From Cricetomys ansorgei (taxonomy: Eukaryota; Chordata; Mammalia; Rodentia; Nesomyidae): a stretch of 64,000 nucleotides of DNA. A program made the position numbers and the translations under genes. The stretch spans positions 20,830,501 to 20,894,500 of the forward strand of contig JAMJFZ010003163.1 of NCBI GenBank assembly GCA_026225945.1, given 5' to 3'. The notes beneath the pieces are model-generated. The model did no database searches, was not told the origin of the DNA, and saw nothing but the letters and a program-made list of their open reading frames with translations. Positions 34,148-45,179 of this stretch are shown here, one piece after another (the stretch's first letter is position 1; every line of letters begins with the position of its first letter).

Positions 34148-34387
34148 GAATTAGTTTAGCTACTCAGGTAGTGGTGGCACACACACGTCTTGTCTCAAAT
34201 AAACAAAAACAAAGGCCAGGCAGTGATGGCACATGCCTTTAATCCCAGCACTAGAGAGGCAGAATCAGATCTCTGAGTTCAAGGCCAGCATGGTCTACAG
34301 AGTGAGTTCCAGGACAGCCTGGGCTACACAGAGCGACTCTGTCCCAAAAAACAAAAACAAACAAAACAAAAAAAGAATAGTTTAGCT
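34148..34387 (+). mobile_element. Two B1 copies in one TSD-flanked block
   Basis: The near-identical flanks GAATTAGTTTAGCT (34148-34161) and GAATAGTTTAGCT (34375-34387) look like a target-site duplication. Inside are, first, an internally deleted B1 (34162-34213: GTAGTGGTGGCACACACACG joined to TTGTCTCAAATAAAC plus an A-rich tail). Second is a full B1 (34214-34345: GGCCAGGCAGTGATGGCACATGCCTTTAATCCCAGCAC ... GGGCTACACAGAGCGACTCTGTCCC) with an A/C-rich tail. The second copy most likely inserted into the tail of the first. Confidence 0.88.
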
Positions 34388-34449
34388 TCTTTCCAAAATT
34401 TGCTTTCCAAAATTTTGCCAAAGAGACTTTTTCAGACATTTTTTTTTCA

Positions 34450-34800
34450 ACTCTTCTTCAGTACTGCCTTCCCTTCTGGCACCAACGATGTGAATGCTAT
34501 TGCTGCTTTGTTACTGTTACACGGGTTTTCTTTCTGTAAGCCTGTATAGGCTCCATTACTTGGACTGACAGGTCCTCAAGTGTATGTCGCCATCTCTATG
34601 ATTAAACCTGTCCAGTGAATTTTTCAGTTTATTACTTTCTATTTCTGTAATTTTCATTCTATCCTTTTTATATTTTTTGTATAACTTCAATGAGGTCTAT
34701 TACTTTTTCCTTTGTTTCAAGGAAATTCATAATTACATGTTGAAAAAAAAATTAAGATGTCTGCTCTAAAGCTCAACATCTCATTCATCTTGCTATTTAC
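34450..34800 (-). mobile_element. Possible ancient L1 5'-region relic
   Basis: The phrases AGGTCCTCAAGTGTATGTCGCCATCTC, ACCTGTCCAGTGAATTTTTCAGTTTATTACTTTCTATTTCTGTAATTTTCATTC and GCTCAACATCTCATTCATC recall a common antisense L1M 5'-region text ('cccatccagtgagtttttaatttcagttattg...'). The match is partial. Confidence 0.4.
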
Positions 34801-34896
34801 AGCCATCGATGACATTTCAACTCAATTCTGAGTGATTTATTTCTTGTATTAAGGAACTTTTATATGATACTATGAAGCTCAGGAATCCATTTTGTC

Positions 34897-34921
34897 TTTT
34901 TTTTTTTTTTTTTTTTTTTTT
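34897..34921. repeat. T25 homopolymer
   Basis: This is the inverted A-tail of the adjoining B4. Confidence 0.9.
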
Positions 34922-35062
34922 GTGGGAGACACAAACCATGTACATGTGGAGGCCCGAGGACGAGTTCTCTCTTCCCACTACATAGGTCCTGGGGATTGAA
35001 CTCGGGTGATCAGGTTTGGCAGCAAGTGCCTTTACCTTTTGAGCCATCCCACTAGCCCATAT
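34922..35062 (-). mobile_element. B4 (RSINE1-type) SINE
   Basis: GTACATGTGGAGGCCCGAGGACGAGTTCTCTCTTCCCACTACATAGGTCCTGGGGATTGAACTCGGGTGATCAGGTTTGGCAGCAAGTGCCTTTACC..GAGCCATCCCACTAGCCC is the inverted B4 with its T-tail upstream. Confidence 0.92.
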
Positions 35063-35453
<391 letters not shown>

Positions 35454-35573
35454 TAAAATGGCTGCTTCTCTACAGCATCCATAGGCATAAAGAATAAAAA
35501 GATGTGAAATGGCTTGGCATGACGGATTAAAGGTGGTCTCAAACTGTTTTTCATTCATCCATCTATTCAGTAG
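35454..35573. repeat. 120-bp duplicated segment, copy A
   Basis: TAAAATGGCTGCTTCTCTAC through CATCTATTCAGTAG matches 38926-39045 in direct orientation with five mismatches over 120 bp, all transitions. Similarity ends abruptly at both edges, which abut purine microsatellite on each side. I do not recognise the segment as a known repeat. Confidence 0.95.
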
Positions 35574-35703
35574 ATGGAAGGAAGAAGGGAAGAAAGGAAG
35601 AAAGAAAAGAGAGAGAGGGAAAGAAGGAAAGAAAAAAAAGAAAGAAAGAAAGAGAAGAAGGAAGGAAGGAAGGAAGGAAGGAAGGAAGGAAGGAAGGAAG
35701 GAA

Positions 35704-35756
<53 letters not shown>

Positions 35757-35760
35757 GGAA
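35574..35760. repeat. (GGAA)n(GAAA)n purine tract, right arm
   Basis: This continues the same kind of purine repeat on the far side of copy A. Long Phe/Leu/Ser or Lys/Glu/Arg open frames across 35229-35931 are products of this repeat. Confidence 0.96.
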
Positions 35761-35935
35761 AGTTTCACTGTCTTTGTAGGCTGCCTTGATAGAGAGGAAG
35801 ACAGAAAGGAAGAACTATTCACAGCCCTTCTTGGCTGTCCAAAACGTGAAGAACTGGAGCTGATAGTGAGTTTGATCTGTGTCTCAATTCAATATCCTCG
35901 AATCCAATGTCTCCAACCAATGTTCCTCTAAGCAA

Positions 35936-35998
35936 TAACGAGCCAACAAACCAACCCACGAATGACTAACCAACCAACCAGCACCAACCAACCAGCTC
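35936..35998. repeat. Degenerate (CCAA)n
   Basis: CCAAC/CCAACCAACCAG units are imperfectly repeated over about 60 bp. Confidence 0.75.
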
Positions 35999-36879
35999 TC
36001 AGGACTTCAACCTTTATAGACTCCAAGCAAAAGTTCCCAGAATTCCAAGTGGCACACACTCACAAGGACAAGCTACATGTGGCAAAACATCTGCACATAA
36101 CCAAATTATAGCCATCAGCAACAAAGGGTCCAAATCAAATTCATTATCATCCACCACACCTGGGATGGGAACAAAAACGTAGTCCAAAAGCCATTTTGCA
36201 TTTTTAAAGAAACCAAAATAACAATCTCCTTCAAAGTGTCCTGCTACAGGATCCAATCAGATCAATTTACTGTATGTGAGTTCAGTTATAAGCTCAGATC
36301 CCTGTGGAGCCAAGAAGAGGCAGAGAGCTCACATTGCTTTATAGTAGCAGAGTAAGGATAAGAGCTACCTTCTTGCTTTCTCTGGGGAGAGATGGAGCCT
36401 GAACTGTCAACTAGTTCCTCTCTGTGACACCCGTTCAACTTGTTGATGTGGACTGGGGTTAGAGACTCAACAGAAAAGATCAGAAACTCAAGTGCTGACC
36501 AGCTCTGGTTCACATTGCCTGACTTGGTCTTTTTGCTGTAATTGAGTATGGTAGTTCACCTCTCCTCTGAACCCCACTGACAGCAGTTGGGGAAAGAGAA
36601 AGTGACATGTTGACTAGTTTCTGCTCAAGCTACCCTGTTCAGCTTCAGCAACGTTGAATGTGAACGGTTAGGCTCAAAACTGTACTTCTTATTTGACCCT
36701 TACTCGAGAAAGGCCTTACAATCCACAAGAACCAGTTATTGTAATTTTTGTAGGAAGAACTGAGAAATACCGGATGATTGGAAGGAATCCAGACTTGAGA
36801 CTTGTGCAGATGTCATGTAGACATTAGAGAGTACAGATTCACGTATTAAGCACAGTGAATATTATAATTATTTGTATTT
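35999..36879. other. Unassigned DNA with an 80-codon minus-strand frame
   Basis: The frame at 36014-36256 on the minus strand encodes a hydrophobic 80-residue peptide that I do not recognise. Its length and lack of splice context give no coding support. It could be part of an unnamed LTR or LINE relic. Confidence 0.3.
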
Positions 36880-37290
36880 AGCTGTGACTAAGATACCTGA
36901 AAGAACATTTAAGCTCACAGTTTCAGATGCTTGGCCCCATGCACTTGAGCAAAGAGAGCATCGTTGTAGTTAGAGTATGTAGTAGAAGTCGCTCATCATT
37001 TCTTGACATATAGACAGCAGAGAGAAGGATGTACAAGAGAAAGCCAGGGCAAGACATAGCCCCAAGTATATGCCCCAATAGCATACTTCCTCCAAGAAGA
37101 TCATCTACCACCTCCCAATAATTGACTCAACTTTATAATCTGTCAATGATTTAAACCATTCATTAGATCAGGACCCTAACTGTGTCTGGCATCACCCTCC
37201 TGTGACACACACAGAGGTGTGTGTCCCTGATCTCTAAGGCATTTCTAAATCCAAGCAAGCTGAAATTTGAGATTAGCCACCACACTGATT
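36880..37290 (-). mobile_element. MaLR-type LTR, reverse
   Basis: AGCTGTGACTAAGATACCTGAAAGAACATTTAAGCTCACAGTTTCAG, AGACAGCAGAGAGAAGG, TACTTCCTCCAAGAAG, CTACCACCTCCCAATAATTG and GACCCTAACTGTGTC follow the inverted MaLR layout ('gtgactaaaatacctgacagaaacaactta...gctcacagtttcag...acctcccaataatg'). Confidence 0.72.
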
Positions 37291-37339
37291 CACAGGTTAC
37301 ACAGTCCTAATTTCAAAATATGACTCAAGTCTTTAGGCT

Positions 37340-37705
37340 CAAATATTACTCCTCTTCACTCAGTGAGAATGATGAGTGCAAATTTATGTCAGGCATGTAA
37401 AGAAGTTCTCCCAGCGCTGGGCCTGTTTTGAGAACTCCCCAAATAGAGGTAATGGTGAGCAACTGTCCTACCAGTGTTTGTTCTAATGCAGAAATCAGCA
37501 CCGGAGGACTGACTGCTTTCTCATCATGCACCACCCTAAAGCATAACATTTGCTCTTCTGTGCCAATCTCTCCAGGGATTTCTCTATCAAACACACCTTC
37601 CTATGGGACTGAGATCTTCATTTCTACACAGAATAAACTCTTGGCTCTCAGTTATGATCGGTGTCTTGGCTTCTTCCTTTAGTTCACCAGTCTCATACTG
37701 ACACT
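37340..37705 (+). mobile_element. Unnamed LTR-like segment with AATAAA (tentative)
   Basis: A TTCTACACAGAATAAACTCTTGGCTCTCAGTTATG block (AATAAA at 37632-37637) is followed by a pyrimidine/T-rich U5-like stretch GTGTCTTGGCTTCTTCCTTTAGTTCACC. This arrangement suggests an endogenous retroviral LTR, but no TG/CA ends or target duplication are assured. Confidence 0.35.
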
Positions 37706-38224
37706 TTAAAAAAAAATGCTCCCAGTGGAACCTGGACTTGAGGAGCATAAAGATATGAGGAATTATTAATACCAGTATCAGTATTGCACTTAAGCACTCA
37801 CAGGAAGAGTTTTAAAGTAGTTATGGAGAGAAATGCTGACAGATTAATGGCACCGTGTATTCACATATGCAGTAAAACCCACCCCTGCTAGGTTGTCAGA
37901 AGTAAGCAGGGAAAAATTCTGTGATAAGTTTATAGGAAGAAACCATATTGAAAATCTCTTATTTTAAACTCTAATTGTTAACACCATTGAAAATGACCAT
38001 GTGTTCCCCTCTGTCTTGCTTCCCACTGTCTTGTTAAGCTGTGTTATTCCATATTGGCTACAGGAATTAATACACCTAAATGGTGTTTATATTCATATCA
38101 ATGATCATTCATATGTCAAGGGACTTCTTTTTCTCTTATATTAACACTGATTAATCTACTTTGTTGCGTTTGCTAGCTTAGTTAGCCTTGTACCTATTCC
38201 ATCCCATCATGCCTTTCTTCCCTT

Positions 38225-38420
38225 CAGAATAGCACTTCTCAAAGTGGTATTTTGCAATGACTAGCGACATTTCTGATGATCACAACCTGGGATAGGACTG
38301 ATATTACTGACATCTAAAAGTGGCGATCATGGATGCATATAAATGTAATGTAATATACAAGAGCCTCCTCACCCCGACCGTGAAGAATCCGAACTAAAAT
38401 GTCTATAGGGTTGAAACTGT
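38225..38420 (+). mobile_element. MER5-type hAT-Charlie DNA transposon relic
   Basis: CACTTCTCAAAGTGGTATTTTGCAATGACTAGCGACATTTCTGATGATCACAACCTGGGA, GATATTACTGACATCTAAAAGTGG and CATGGATGC..AAATGTAATGTAATATACAAGAGCC track MER5A ('ttctcaaccggggcgattttgcc...gacatttttggttgtcacaactggg...gctactggcatctagtgggtagagg'). It is an ancient non-autonomous hAT element. Confidence 0.65.
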
Positions 38421-38429
38421 GAGCCTTTT

Positions 38430-38800
38430 CCTAGAGAATACAAAATAGAATTCCCCTTGTAGTTAGCGGGAAATCAGAAGTGAGAGTCAGGCAGCCTCAG
38501 TTGTAAATTTCTCTTGTAAACACATAGGGGTTCAGTTCTCTGCCAAGGGGGCGAATCTCGTTCTAGCGTTCGTGCCTAGCTTTCCACTGTCAGGTGTTAC
38601 ACAGCTCATCGAGTTGCTACTGGCTGTTTTTCACTCCGCATGTGAATGGATCATTCTTTGTCCCTTTCTTCCCAGCCACGTACTTTCTTTCTTGCTTCTA
38701 CGGCCCGTGTAGAAATTTTTGCATGTGACTTACTTCCCTATAATAAAGCTCTTTTCTGCTCCAGCTGTTTATTCTGCACCATCCGCAATCAAGATCCTAA
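38430..38800 (+). mobile_element. Unnamed LTR-like segment with AATAAA (tentative)
   Basis: CTTCCCTATAATAAAGCTCTTTTCTGCTCC (AATAAA at 38752-38757) followed by CAGCTGTTTATTCTGCACCATCC looks like the R-U5 part of a retroviral LTR. Upstream sequence with several CpGs, such as GGGCGAATCTCGTTCTAGCGTTCG, is unusual for the window and could be U3. Confidence 0.4.
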
Positions 38801-38925
38801 TGTTATTCAGTAATTATTAGAAGAGAACCAATCTTCAAGAACATGGGAATATGGGATTGCTGAGTCTAAATTCAGAGCAGACCACTGAACATTAGGAGAT
38901 GGAACCCTTAGATGGTTTTTGAAGA

Positions 38926-39045
38926 TAAAATGGCTGCTTCTCTACAGCATCCATAGGCATAAAGAATAAAAAGGTGTGAAATGGCTTGGCGTGATGGATT
39001 AAAGGTGGTCCCAAACTGTTTTTCATTCATCCATCTATTCAATAG
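38926..39045. repeat. 120-bp duplicated segment, copy B
   Basis: About 96% identical to 35454-35573, direct orientation, 3.47 kb apart. Flanks here are ordinary unique DNA (GTTTTTGAAGA before, CTCAACACCTACAT after). This copy is therefore more likely to be in its ancestral setting than the microsatellite-embedded copy A. Confidence 0.95.
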
Positions 39046-39272
39046 CTCAACACCTACATATATACACAAACTTGAACCTGGGTTTTTCTTTTTTATCTGA
39101 CTCGGTGAATAGAAATGTAACACAATTGTTACTATATAACTTCAGAGAATGGGACCTAAAAGAAATCTTAAGTGTCCAACTTTACTTCTTGAATTGCTTC
39201 CTTTTGGTATCCAGCCACCATGGTATAAGGAAACCCAAGAAGCTATGGTCAGGGGTAAATCAAGATATCAAT

Positions 39273-39800
39273 ATTAGTCTGGGTTCTCTAAAGGGACATA
39301 TTTAATAGACTTAAAATTCTATATATTTATATAAAACACACATGTACAATGGTGATCTATTAGGGTGGCTTACAGATTATGGTCCAGGCATTCCAACAAC
39401 AGCTGTCTTTTAAGGGGAAGAAGGCCAAGATTCGATAGTTGCTCAGTCCACATAACTGGACATCTCAGCAGTCCCAGTCTGGTGCTGGAGTCCTGGAGGA
39501 CTCCTAGAGAGCTGCTGGTCTTCATTCTTGGTTGGAATCCTGAAGAAGGAGGTTGTAATACCAGTGAAGGAATGCCTTATTAACAGGATAGGTGAATTCG
39601 CCCACAAAAGTAAGGGCAAGAAAGCAATAAAGAAAAATGTCTGTATTCCGTGTCATGTTAGGTGAGCTGCCACCAGAATGCATGGTTGATGAGTCTCCCT
39701 AACTCAAATGATCCAATCAAGAAAATCACTTATTCACATGCCCAGCTACTGGGGTTTTAGTTTTAGAGTAGTCACATTGACAACCAAGATAAGGAATCTT
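39273..39800 (+). mobile_element. Rodent medium-reiterated repeat, family not named
   Basis: TTAGTCTGGGTTCTCTAAAGGGACATA, GATCTATTAGGGTGGCTTACAGATTATGGTCCAGGC, CAACAACAGCTGTCTTTTAAGG, CAGTGAAGGAATGCC, GCTGCCACCAGAA, CTCAAATGATCCAATCAAGAAAATCACTTATTCACATGCCCAGCTACTGGGGTTTTAGTT and CACATTGACAACCAAGATAAGG form a block order I recognise as a common rodent interspersed repeat. I cannot name its subfamily with certainty. Confidence 0.75.
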
Positions 39801-39935
39801 AGTATCCTTAGGTGACAATTGAACTTGAATATTTAATCAACACCAAGAGATACTACGAGCCATTTTCCATCAATATTGAATAGCCTACGTCCTATTATTC
39901 TTAGATAATTGTAGTTTCAGAAGAGGTCCAATAAA

Positions 39936-39939
<4 letters not shown>

Positions 39940-39993
<54 letters not shown>

Positions 39994-40026
39994 ATACATA
40001 CATATGTATATATGTGTATATATATA
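39940..40026. repeat. (TA)n then (CATA)n microsatellite
   Basis: Pure TA repeats run from 39940 to 39984, followed by CACATACATACATACATATG and TATATGTGTATATATA. It could extrude as a cruciform. Confidence 0.95.
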
Positions 40027-40127
40027 ATTGTTATTGTTTTAAGTCACTATATTTTTATATAGCAATTTATAACTAAACAATTGCCCAATAAGTGGAGTGA
40101 CAAGCTTAAGAACTAACATGATAAGTA

Positions 40128-40252
40128 TTGGGCAAGGTGGCTCAAATCCTAGCACTCTGGAGGCTGAGACAAAAAGAGCATGAGTTCTCAGCAGCCTAAG
40201 CTACATACAGAAATCCTATGTAAAGCAAAAACAAATAAGTAAGTAAATAAAA
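40128..40252 (+). mobile_element. B1-like SINE, old
   Basis: GGGCAAGGTGGCTCAAATCCTAGCACTCTGGAGGCTGAGACAAAAAGAGCATGAGTTCTCAGCAGCCTAAGCTACATACAGAAATCC is a diverged 7SL monomer with an A-rich AAATAAGTAAGTAAATAAAA tail. Confidence 0.78.
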
Positions 40253-41424
40253 TTCATACAAGGTCAATTAAAACTTTTTTTCTTTTCAGGGTATAGTCAG
40301 AAAAATCAAAGAGAATATTGCTGATGACATGTGTTTCTAGTTATGTTTATAGTAATTGTTTTGTACATTGTTGGGTGAAGGGCTGCCTAAACCTGGGCAG
40401 TTGCTTGTATTCTCTGCAGGTGCTAGCTTTATGTAAATCTGTGGTTCAGAAGTTTGCTTCCTCATGACTTACACCTGCTCACTGCTCTCTGGCAGACTCA
40501 CTGTGGAAGAGCAAAGTCGCTGTGGAGGAATTCTTGTAGTCCTTCTCCCACAGTCTCTGGCAACAAGGAGAGAACACTTCCCTTAGGCCTTGAGTTCCCC
40601 CACCTTAAAGGTGATATAGTTCAGCTGCTAAAGGATTGTGGAATAAGATTGAGCTACAGGATTCCTTCATTATGCAAATAGGCCTTTTGATGAGAGGGTA
40701 GAGTTTTTGTAACACCTGAGGAGCTTCTGTAACAATGAAAACACCTGAGATCAGAGGAAGATCGGGGTTCCACTGTCCAGTATAGCGAGTGCCATGACAG
40801 ACGGTTCCCTCTGCCGAGTCTGGAAGGTTTGCATCTATGAAAGTGTCTCCTTGTCGTCTTTGTGGACAGGATCAACACAGTAGCTTACTGCTTCAGAATA
40901 CGACGATAAAATATGATCCTGAGTCTAACCCTGTGGTTTGCTCAAAATTCAGCTAAGAGACTGAGTTATCACAATTTCTGAGAGATGACAACACAACTGT
41001 GAACCAATTGTTAGATTGGGGCTGATAAATGAGTCACAGTATGAGCCATTCAGGGACAGACCTCCAGCTGGATTATTTTCCTAGGTCCCAAGTTCATGGT
41101 AGTAGACATAGTCTCCAAATATCTTTAAGTGAGAGACTTATGGGAGAAATGCCAAAAGAAAAATTCCTACAATTGTCTTCCATGCAAAAACAACAAAACA
41201 AAAACAAAAAATTACCAAGCCCCAAACAGTACTAACCCCTGCAGAAATGAAGAGATTGATGTTACCAGCTTTGAGATAACTCTGTCATAGTCCCCTGTAC
41301 TTTGGCTGGTTAATCTGTGCATGGGATGGATGGACACATTTTGGAGAATTACAGTGTGTATTCTAATCACAATCAGGTGTTGATTCAATTATCACTATAC
41401 CGTTCCAGAGGTGGCCTGTGTTCG
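40253..41424. other. Unrecognised single-copy DNA
   Basis: A-rich AACAACAAAACAAAAACAAAAAA at 41189-41211 may be a retroposon tail without a recognisable body. GATGAATGAGTCACAG near 41029 includes an AP-1-like TGAGTCA. Confidence 0.35.
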
Positions 41425-41610
41425 TCAGTCTTCTCCAGAAAAGCAAACTCAATAGGGTATGTTGTGACTGTTGCATCACAGTATGTAGGCAGACCAATAT
41501 ACAGCGGAGTCTTGAGCATGAAGCAATCACCCCAGTTTCAAAAGGCCAGATGATAGTTGCTGGGCAACATGGAGGTAGGGCCACTCTAAGCCTGTGATCA
41601 CAACCTGATA
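41425..41610 (+). mobile_element. Partial medium-reiterated repeat (tentative)
   Basis: GTCTTCTCCAGAAAAGCAAACTCAATAGGG resembles the opening of the mammalian 'ggttctccagagaaacagaaccaatagga' repeat group, distantly like the element at 39.3 kb. Only the start is convincing. Confidence 0.35.
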
Positions 41611-42140
41611 CTCAGCAGAGCCACAGACGTGTAACCCCACCCACCAAAGTCTTAGGGGCGTTATCACTGTCTCTGTGGGTTAGTATTGGCTAGAGAGAAC
41701 TAGTCTCACTCTTTAAGATATAATGGGATTTGCCTTCAGAAGTTTGATAGTTCCTGGTGACCCATCTCTCCCTTTTTTTCCCTTTTGATTTCTTTTTCTT
41801 TGACTGAGAGTGTTTGCTATATTGCTGGTCAACTATTATATCTTAGAAGTGTACAATTTGTTTGGATTTATAAGCTCCTAACTGGAATAGCATTTTCTCT
41901 GACAATAAATCATGTTGCCAGCCTCATCTGGACTTGAGTTATAAAACATCCAGATGATTCTCTGGACTTAACATCTAGACTTACTTAGCACTAGCACAGG
42001 ATAAGGTGCTTACTAGGGAGTGTGGGATAAAATGGGTATATTTTTCATGTAAGAAGGATTGAACTTTGAAAGGCCAATGGTAAAATGTTATTATAAATTA
42101 CATATTTGTTCCTTTTCTTCCACCAAAAATTCATATAAAA
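41611..42140. other. Unrecognised spacer
   Basis: AT-rich single-copy DNA. A CTCCCTTTTTTTCCCTTTTG run lies near 41768. Confidence 0.35.
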
Positions 42141-42149
42141 TGCAGCTTC

Positions 42150-42480
42150 AGGTAGATTAGTATCATGATATGGCGTCTTGGAAGGTGATTAAGTTCAGAT
42201 GTTATCACGAGACTGGAATCCTCATACTAAGACTTGTGTCCTTATGAGAAAAGAAAGAGATTTGGACGCCCACTCTTAGCCATGTGAGCAGACCTCAGAT
42301 TTCGAGACGAACAGTCAGTAGATGAATGTCTGCAAGCCAGAGATCAAGCTTTCTTGATTCTCAGACACTGAATCTGAGAGCACCTGACCTCGAACTTCTC
42401 AGCCTCCAGGCCTGTGATACGTGTTTATTGTATAAGTCACCAGTTCTTTGGCACGTTTGTTATAGCAGAATCAAGTACGA
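42150..42480 (+). mobile_element. Ancient MaLR-like repeat (tentative)
   Basis: GGTGATTAAGTTCAGATG, CTTATGAGAAAAGAAAGAGATTTGG, AGCCATGTGAGCAGACC, GCCAGAGATCAAG, ACACTGAATCTGAGAGCACCTGACCTCGAACTTCTCAGCCTCCAGGCCTGTGA and ATAAGTCACCAG..TTGTTATAGCAGAATC follow the mammal-wide text '...gacaccgaatctgctggcaccttgatcttggacttcccagcctccagaactgtgag...gttatagcagcc'. Confidence 0.62.
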
Positions 42481-44590
42481 ACTACTCTTTTTAGTGGGAT
42501 GAATCAATATGGACCCTGGCACCTAATGTACAGATATTGATTTATCTAATGCATTTTGCTTCATTGCAATCATCTAAAAACACAAGGAGAGATGATTAAG
42601 TAACCCATAAAGCTGCCAGTTTAGAAGAGTACCCAGAGCAAGAGGGGGATGATCCCACTCTCCAGCTCAGCAAGTTGACCTTTTTGATCCCTTTGATCCC
42701 ATGATGCCTGATGGGGTTTGATTGTAGTTGATCAGAGAACTACATGAGGATTGAGGCAAGAGGAAATAGGGGGAATCTCAGTTCCAGTCCCCAAGGATTA
42801 GTAGCAAAGCCATGTTCTCCTCAGAAGTGAGATAGTCTCCTTAAGAAACGGCTCATTCTCAAAGTACCTGAGTGCCAAGAAGTCGTGCAAAGTGAGCAGC
42901 CGCTCATAAAATATGAGATGTTGAACCCACCAATCCAGTGTCAGGAAGCCCTGCAACAGCATCTCATTACGTCAATGATGTATGCATAGAATTGGGCTCA
43001 AGGAGATCTTTTACACGAGGTTATAGGTGGGAGCCTCACACATACAGCATAGAGACTAGGCACATCACAGTACCAGGACTGATGAGGAAGTTCAAGGTTG
43101 ACAGACTGTGCTGATGTGAAATGGATTGCTCTACGATTGCACCCTTATTCAAGGATGGCCTGGAAAGACAATGGGGGAAAGAGAGTTGTTCACTGTGCAA
43201 GATTCTAAACCTTCATCCTCAATATGCAAGCTCAGGAATTTAAGAATGGGGTCAGAGGACTAGTAACAAAGAGGTTCCAGGATATGAAGGTACTTGTGTC
43301 CCATGGGAGTGTTCAACAAAAAGCCCCATCGTGCATTACCAATTACTCTCGGTAATCGTATGCAAATTGTATCTTCGGGTATCCATCAACATTTTCCAGG
43401 CACTCCAGTGGATGGGTCTGTGGTCAGTGTGGTCACGGTAACAAAGATAGGAGTGATGTAAGAGGTTTGATAACAAGGTTATTCACAGGTATCATCATTG
43501 GAGAGTGTACCAGAGCCCAGAACGCTGCTTCATTTTCCGAGGACCTGCCACTGAGTGGTGGCAGTGAACTACACTGGACCCATTCCTTTATGAAGGGCAG
43601 ATATCTGTACTTCAAAGGTACTTACCCTCTATGTGCTTTCCTATTGTTTCTTTTCCCCCACAATACCTTTCAGTCTCAATAGGCATTAAAATAACTAAAT
43701 GCCTTGCCCACAGTCGTGACATCTCATTATAACGCTACCCCTTCATTCAACAGCAAAAACAGAAAGGTGGAATCCACTGCTCACGATAGATATACCTGGT
43801 ACCTGTAACCTAAAAGTTATTCGCCTTGCAAAGCAATGGAGTGGTCCACCAAAGTGTCAGCTGTCAGAAGCAGCATCTTGAAAGACTAGGTAATTGTCCC
43901 ATGTAAGCACGTGTGTTCTGAACACAGCAGAGCCCACAGTGATGATACCGTTTCTCCCACGGGCAGACCGCAAGGGATCTGAGAGAAAATGGGTGTGAAG
44001 AAGAGAGCTTCGTTTACCTTCTCAACTAGTAACCTGAAAGATTTCCCTCTACATCGCCATTATTTTGTACTCTGCTGGCCGAGGAATCTTGATGCACAAG
44101 GGAGAAATGCTTTCCTCTACAAAGGACACAATCAATCCATTGAATACCAGGTGAGACTTTCTTTTGCAACTTAAAAGAGAAAGAAGTCTTTGGTCTTTTA
44201 TCAATGAGAAAAAAAAATAAATGGAAAAATGTCAGAAACCCAAACTGGTTGATATCAATAAAGCCAAAATGTGTAGAAGTGAAAGACCACCAAATGACCC
44301 CAATGAGCTAGTTTCTGATGGAGGCAGGAGATAATAATCTGAAATGAGGAAGAAAATGTTACGGTCCATTATTAAAGCAAAGACTGAAGGGACTACCTGC
44401 ATGCTCTTCTTGCTCAGGTATGTAGATGTCTACTTATGTCAACCAACATTATTTTCTTCTTCTAGATCATATATTACCTGTCCACAGTCATAGTAATTTC
44501 CTTTATGAATTATGCTATAGGGGTCTGGGATGGACTTCATTGGTAGATGCTTTCCTATGTGTACAAAGACCTGGAATAAAATAAATCCCT

Positions 44591-44592
<2 letters not shown>
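42481..44592. other. 2.1 kb of unrecognised single-copy DNA
   Basis: No repeat or exon could be recognised. Short frames (60-71 codons) lack signatures. Confidence 0.4.

Positions 44593-44630
<38 letters not shown>
44593..44630. repeat. (CA)n microsatellite
   Basis: About 19 AC units. Confidence 0.95.
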
Positions 44631-44631
<1 letters not shown>

Positions 44632-44821
44632 TCACACTCATATTTATACAATTGCACTAAGGAATGTAGGTACCAAGATAAAATTAAGACCACATAAATA
44701 CAATTTGGAGATGTATAGAATGAGTAAAGAAGTTTGAATCTTCTCTTTGATGTGAGACCTAGCTAGCTAGCACTCTTAGCTTGTAATTTGCTCATTTACT
44801 TTTTATGTATATTTTTTTTTA

Positions 44822-44978
44822 GAGGGATGGAGAGGAAACGTGTTCCACAGTGCACTTTCAGAGTTCAGAGAACAACCTGCCAGAGCTGGTTCTCTCCTTC
44901 CACCATGTGGGTTCTAGGAATGGAACTCAAGTCATCAGGCCTGGCCGGAAGTGCCTTTACCCACTGACCCATCTGTTA
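44822..44978 (-). mobile_element. B4 (RSINE1-type) SINE
   Basis: AGAGTTCAGAGAACAACCTGCCAGAGCTGGTTCTCTCCTTCCACCATGTGGGTTCTAGGAATGGAACTCAAGTCATCAGGCCTGGCCGGAAGTGCCTTTACCCACTGACCCATCTG is the inverted consensus, with the SINE head truncated by a few bases. Confidence 0.92.
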
Positions 44979-45096
44979 GATTCATTTATAGCTTTCTAAG
45001 AGGAAGGTCCTATTTTATTAAGCAAGAACATATTATTAATGTGGTTCTTATTTTCTGGGTTTAAGTTAAATACCAAGAATAGGGATGGCAGAAAGT

Positions 45097-45141
45097 CTCT
45101 CTCTCTTTCCCTCTCTCTCCCTCTCCATCTCCCCACCCCCC

Positions 45142-45179
<38 letters not shown>
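45097..45179. repeat. (CT)n plus (CA)n compound microsatellite
   Basis: CTCTCTCTTTCCCTCTC sequence is followed by (CA)18 at 45144-45179. Confidence 0.93.
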
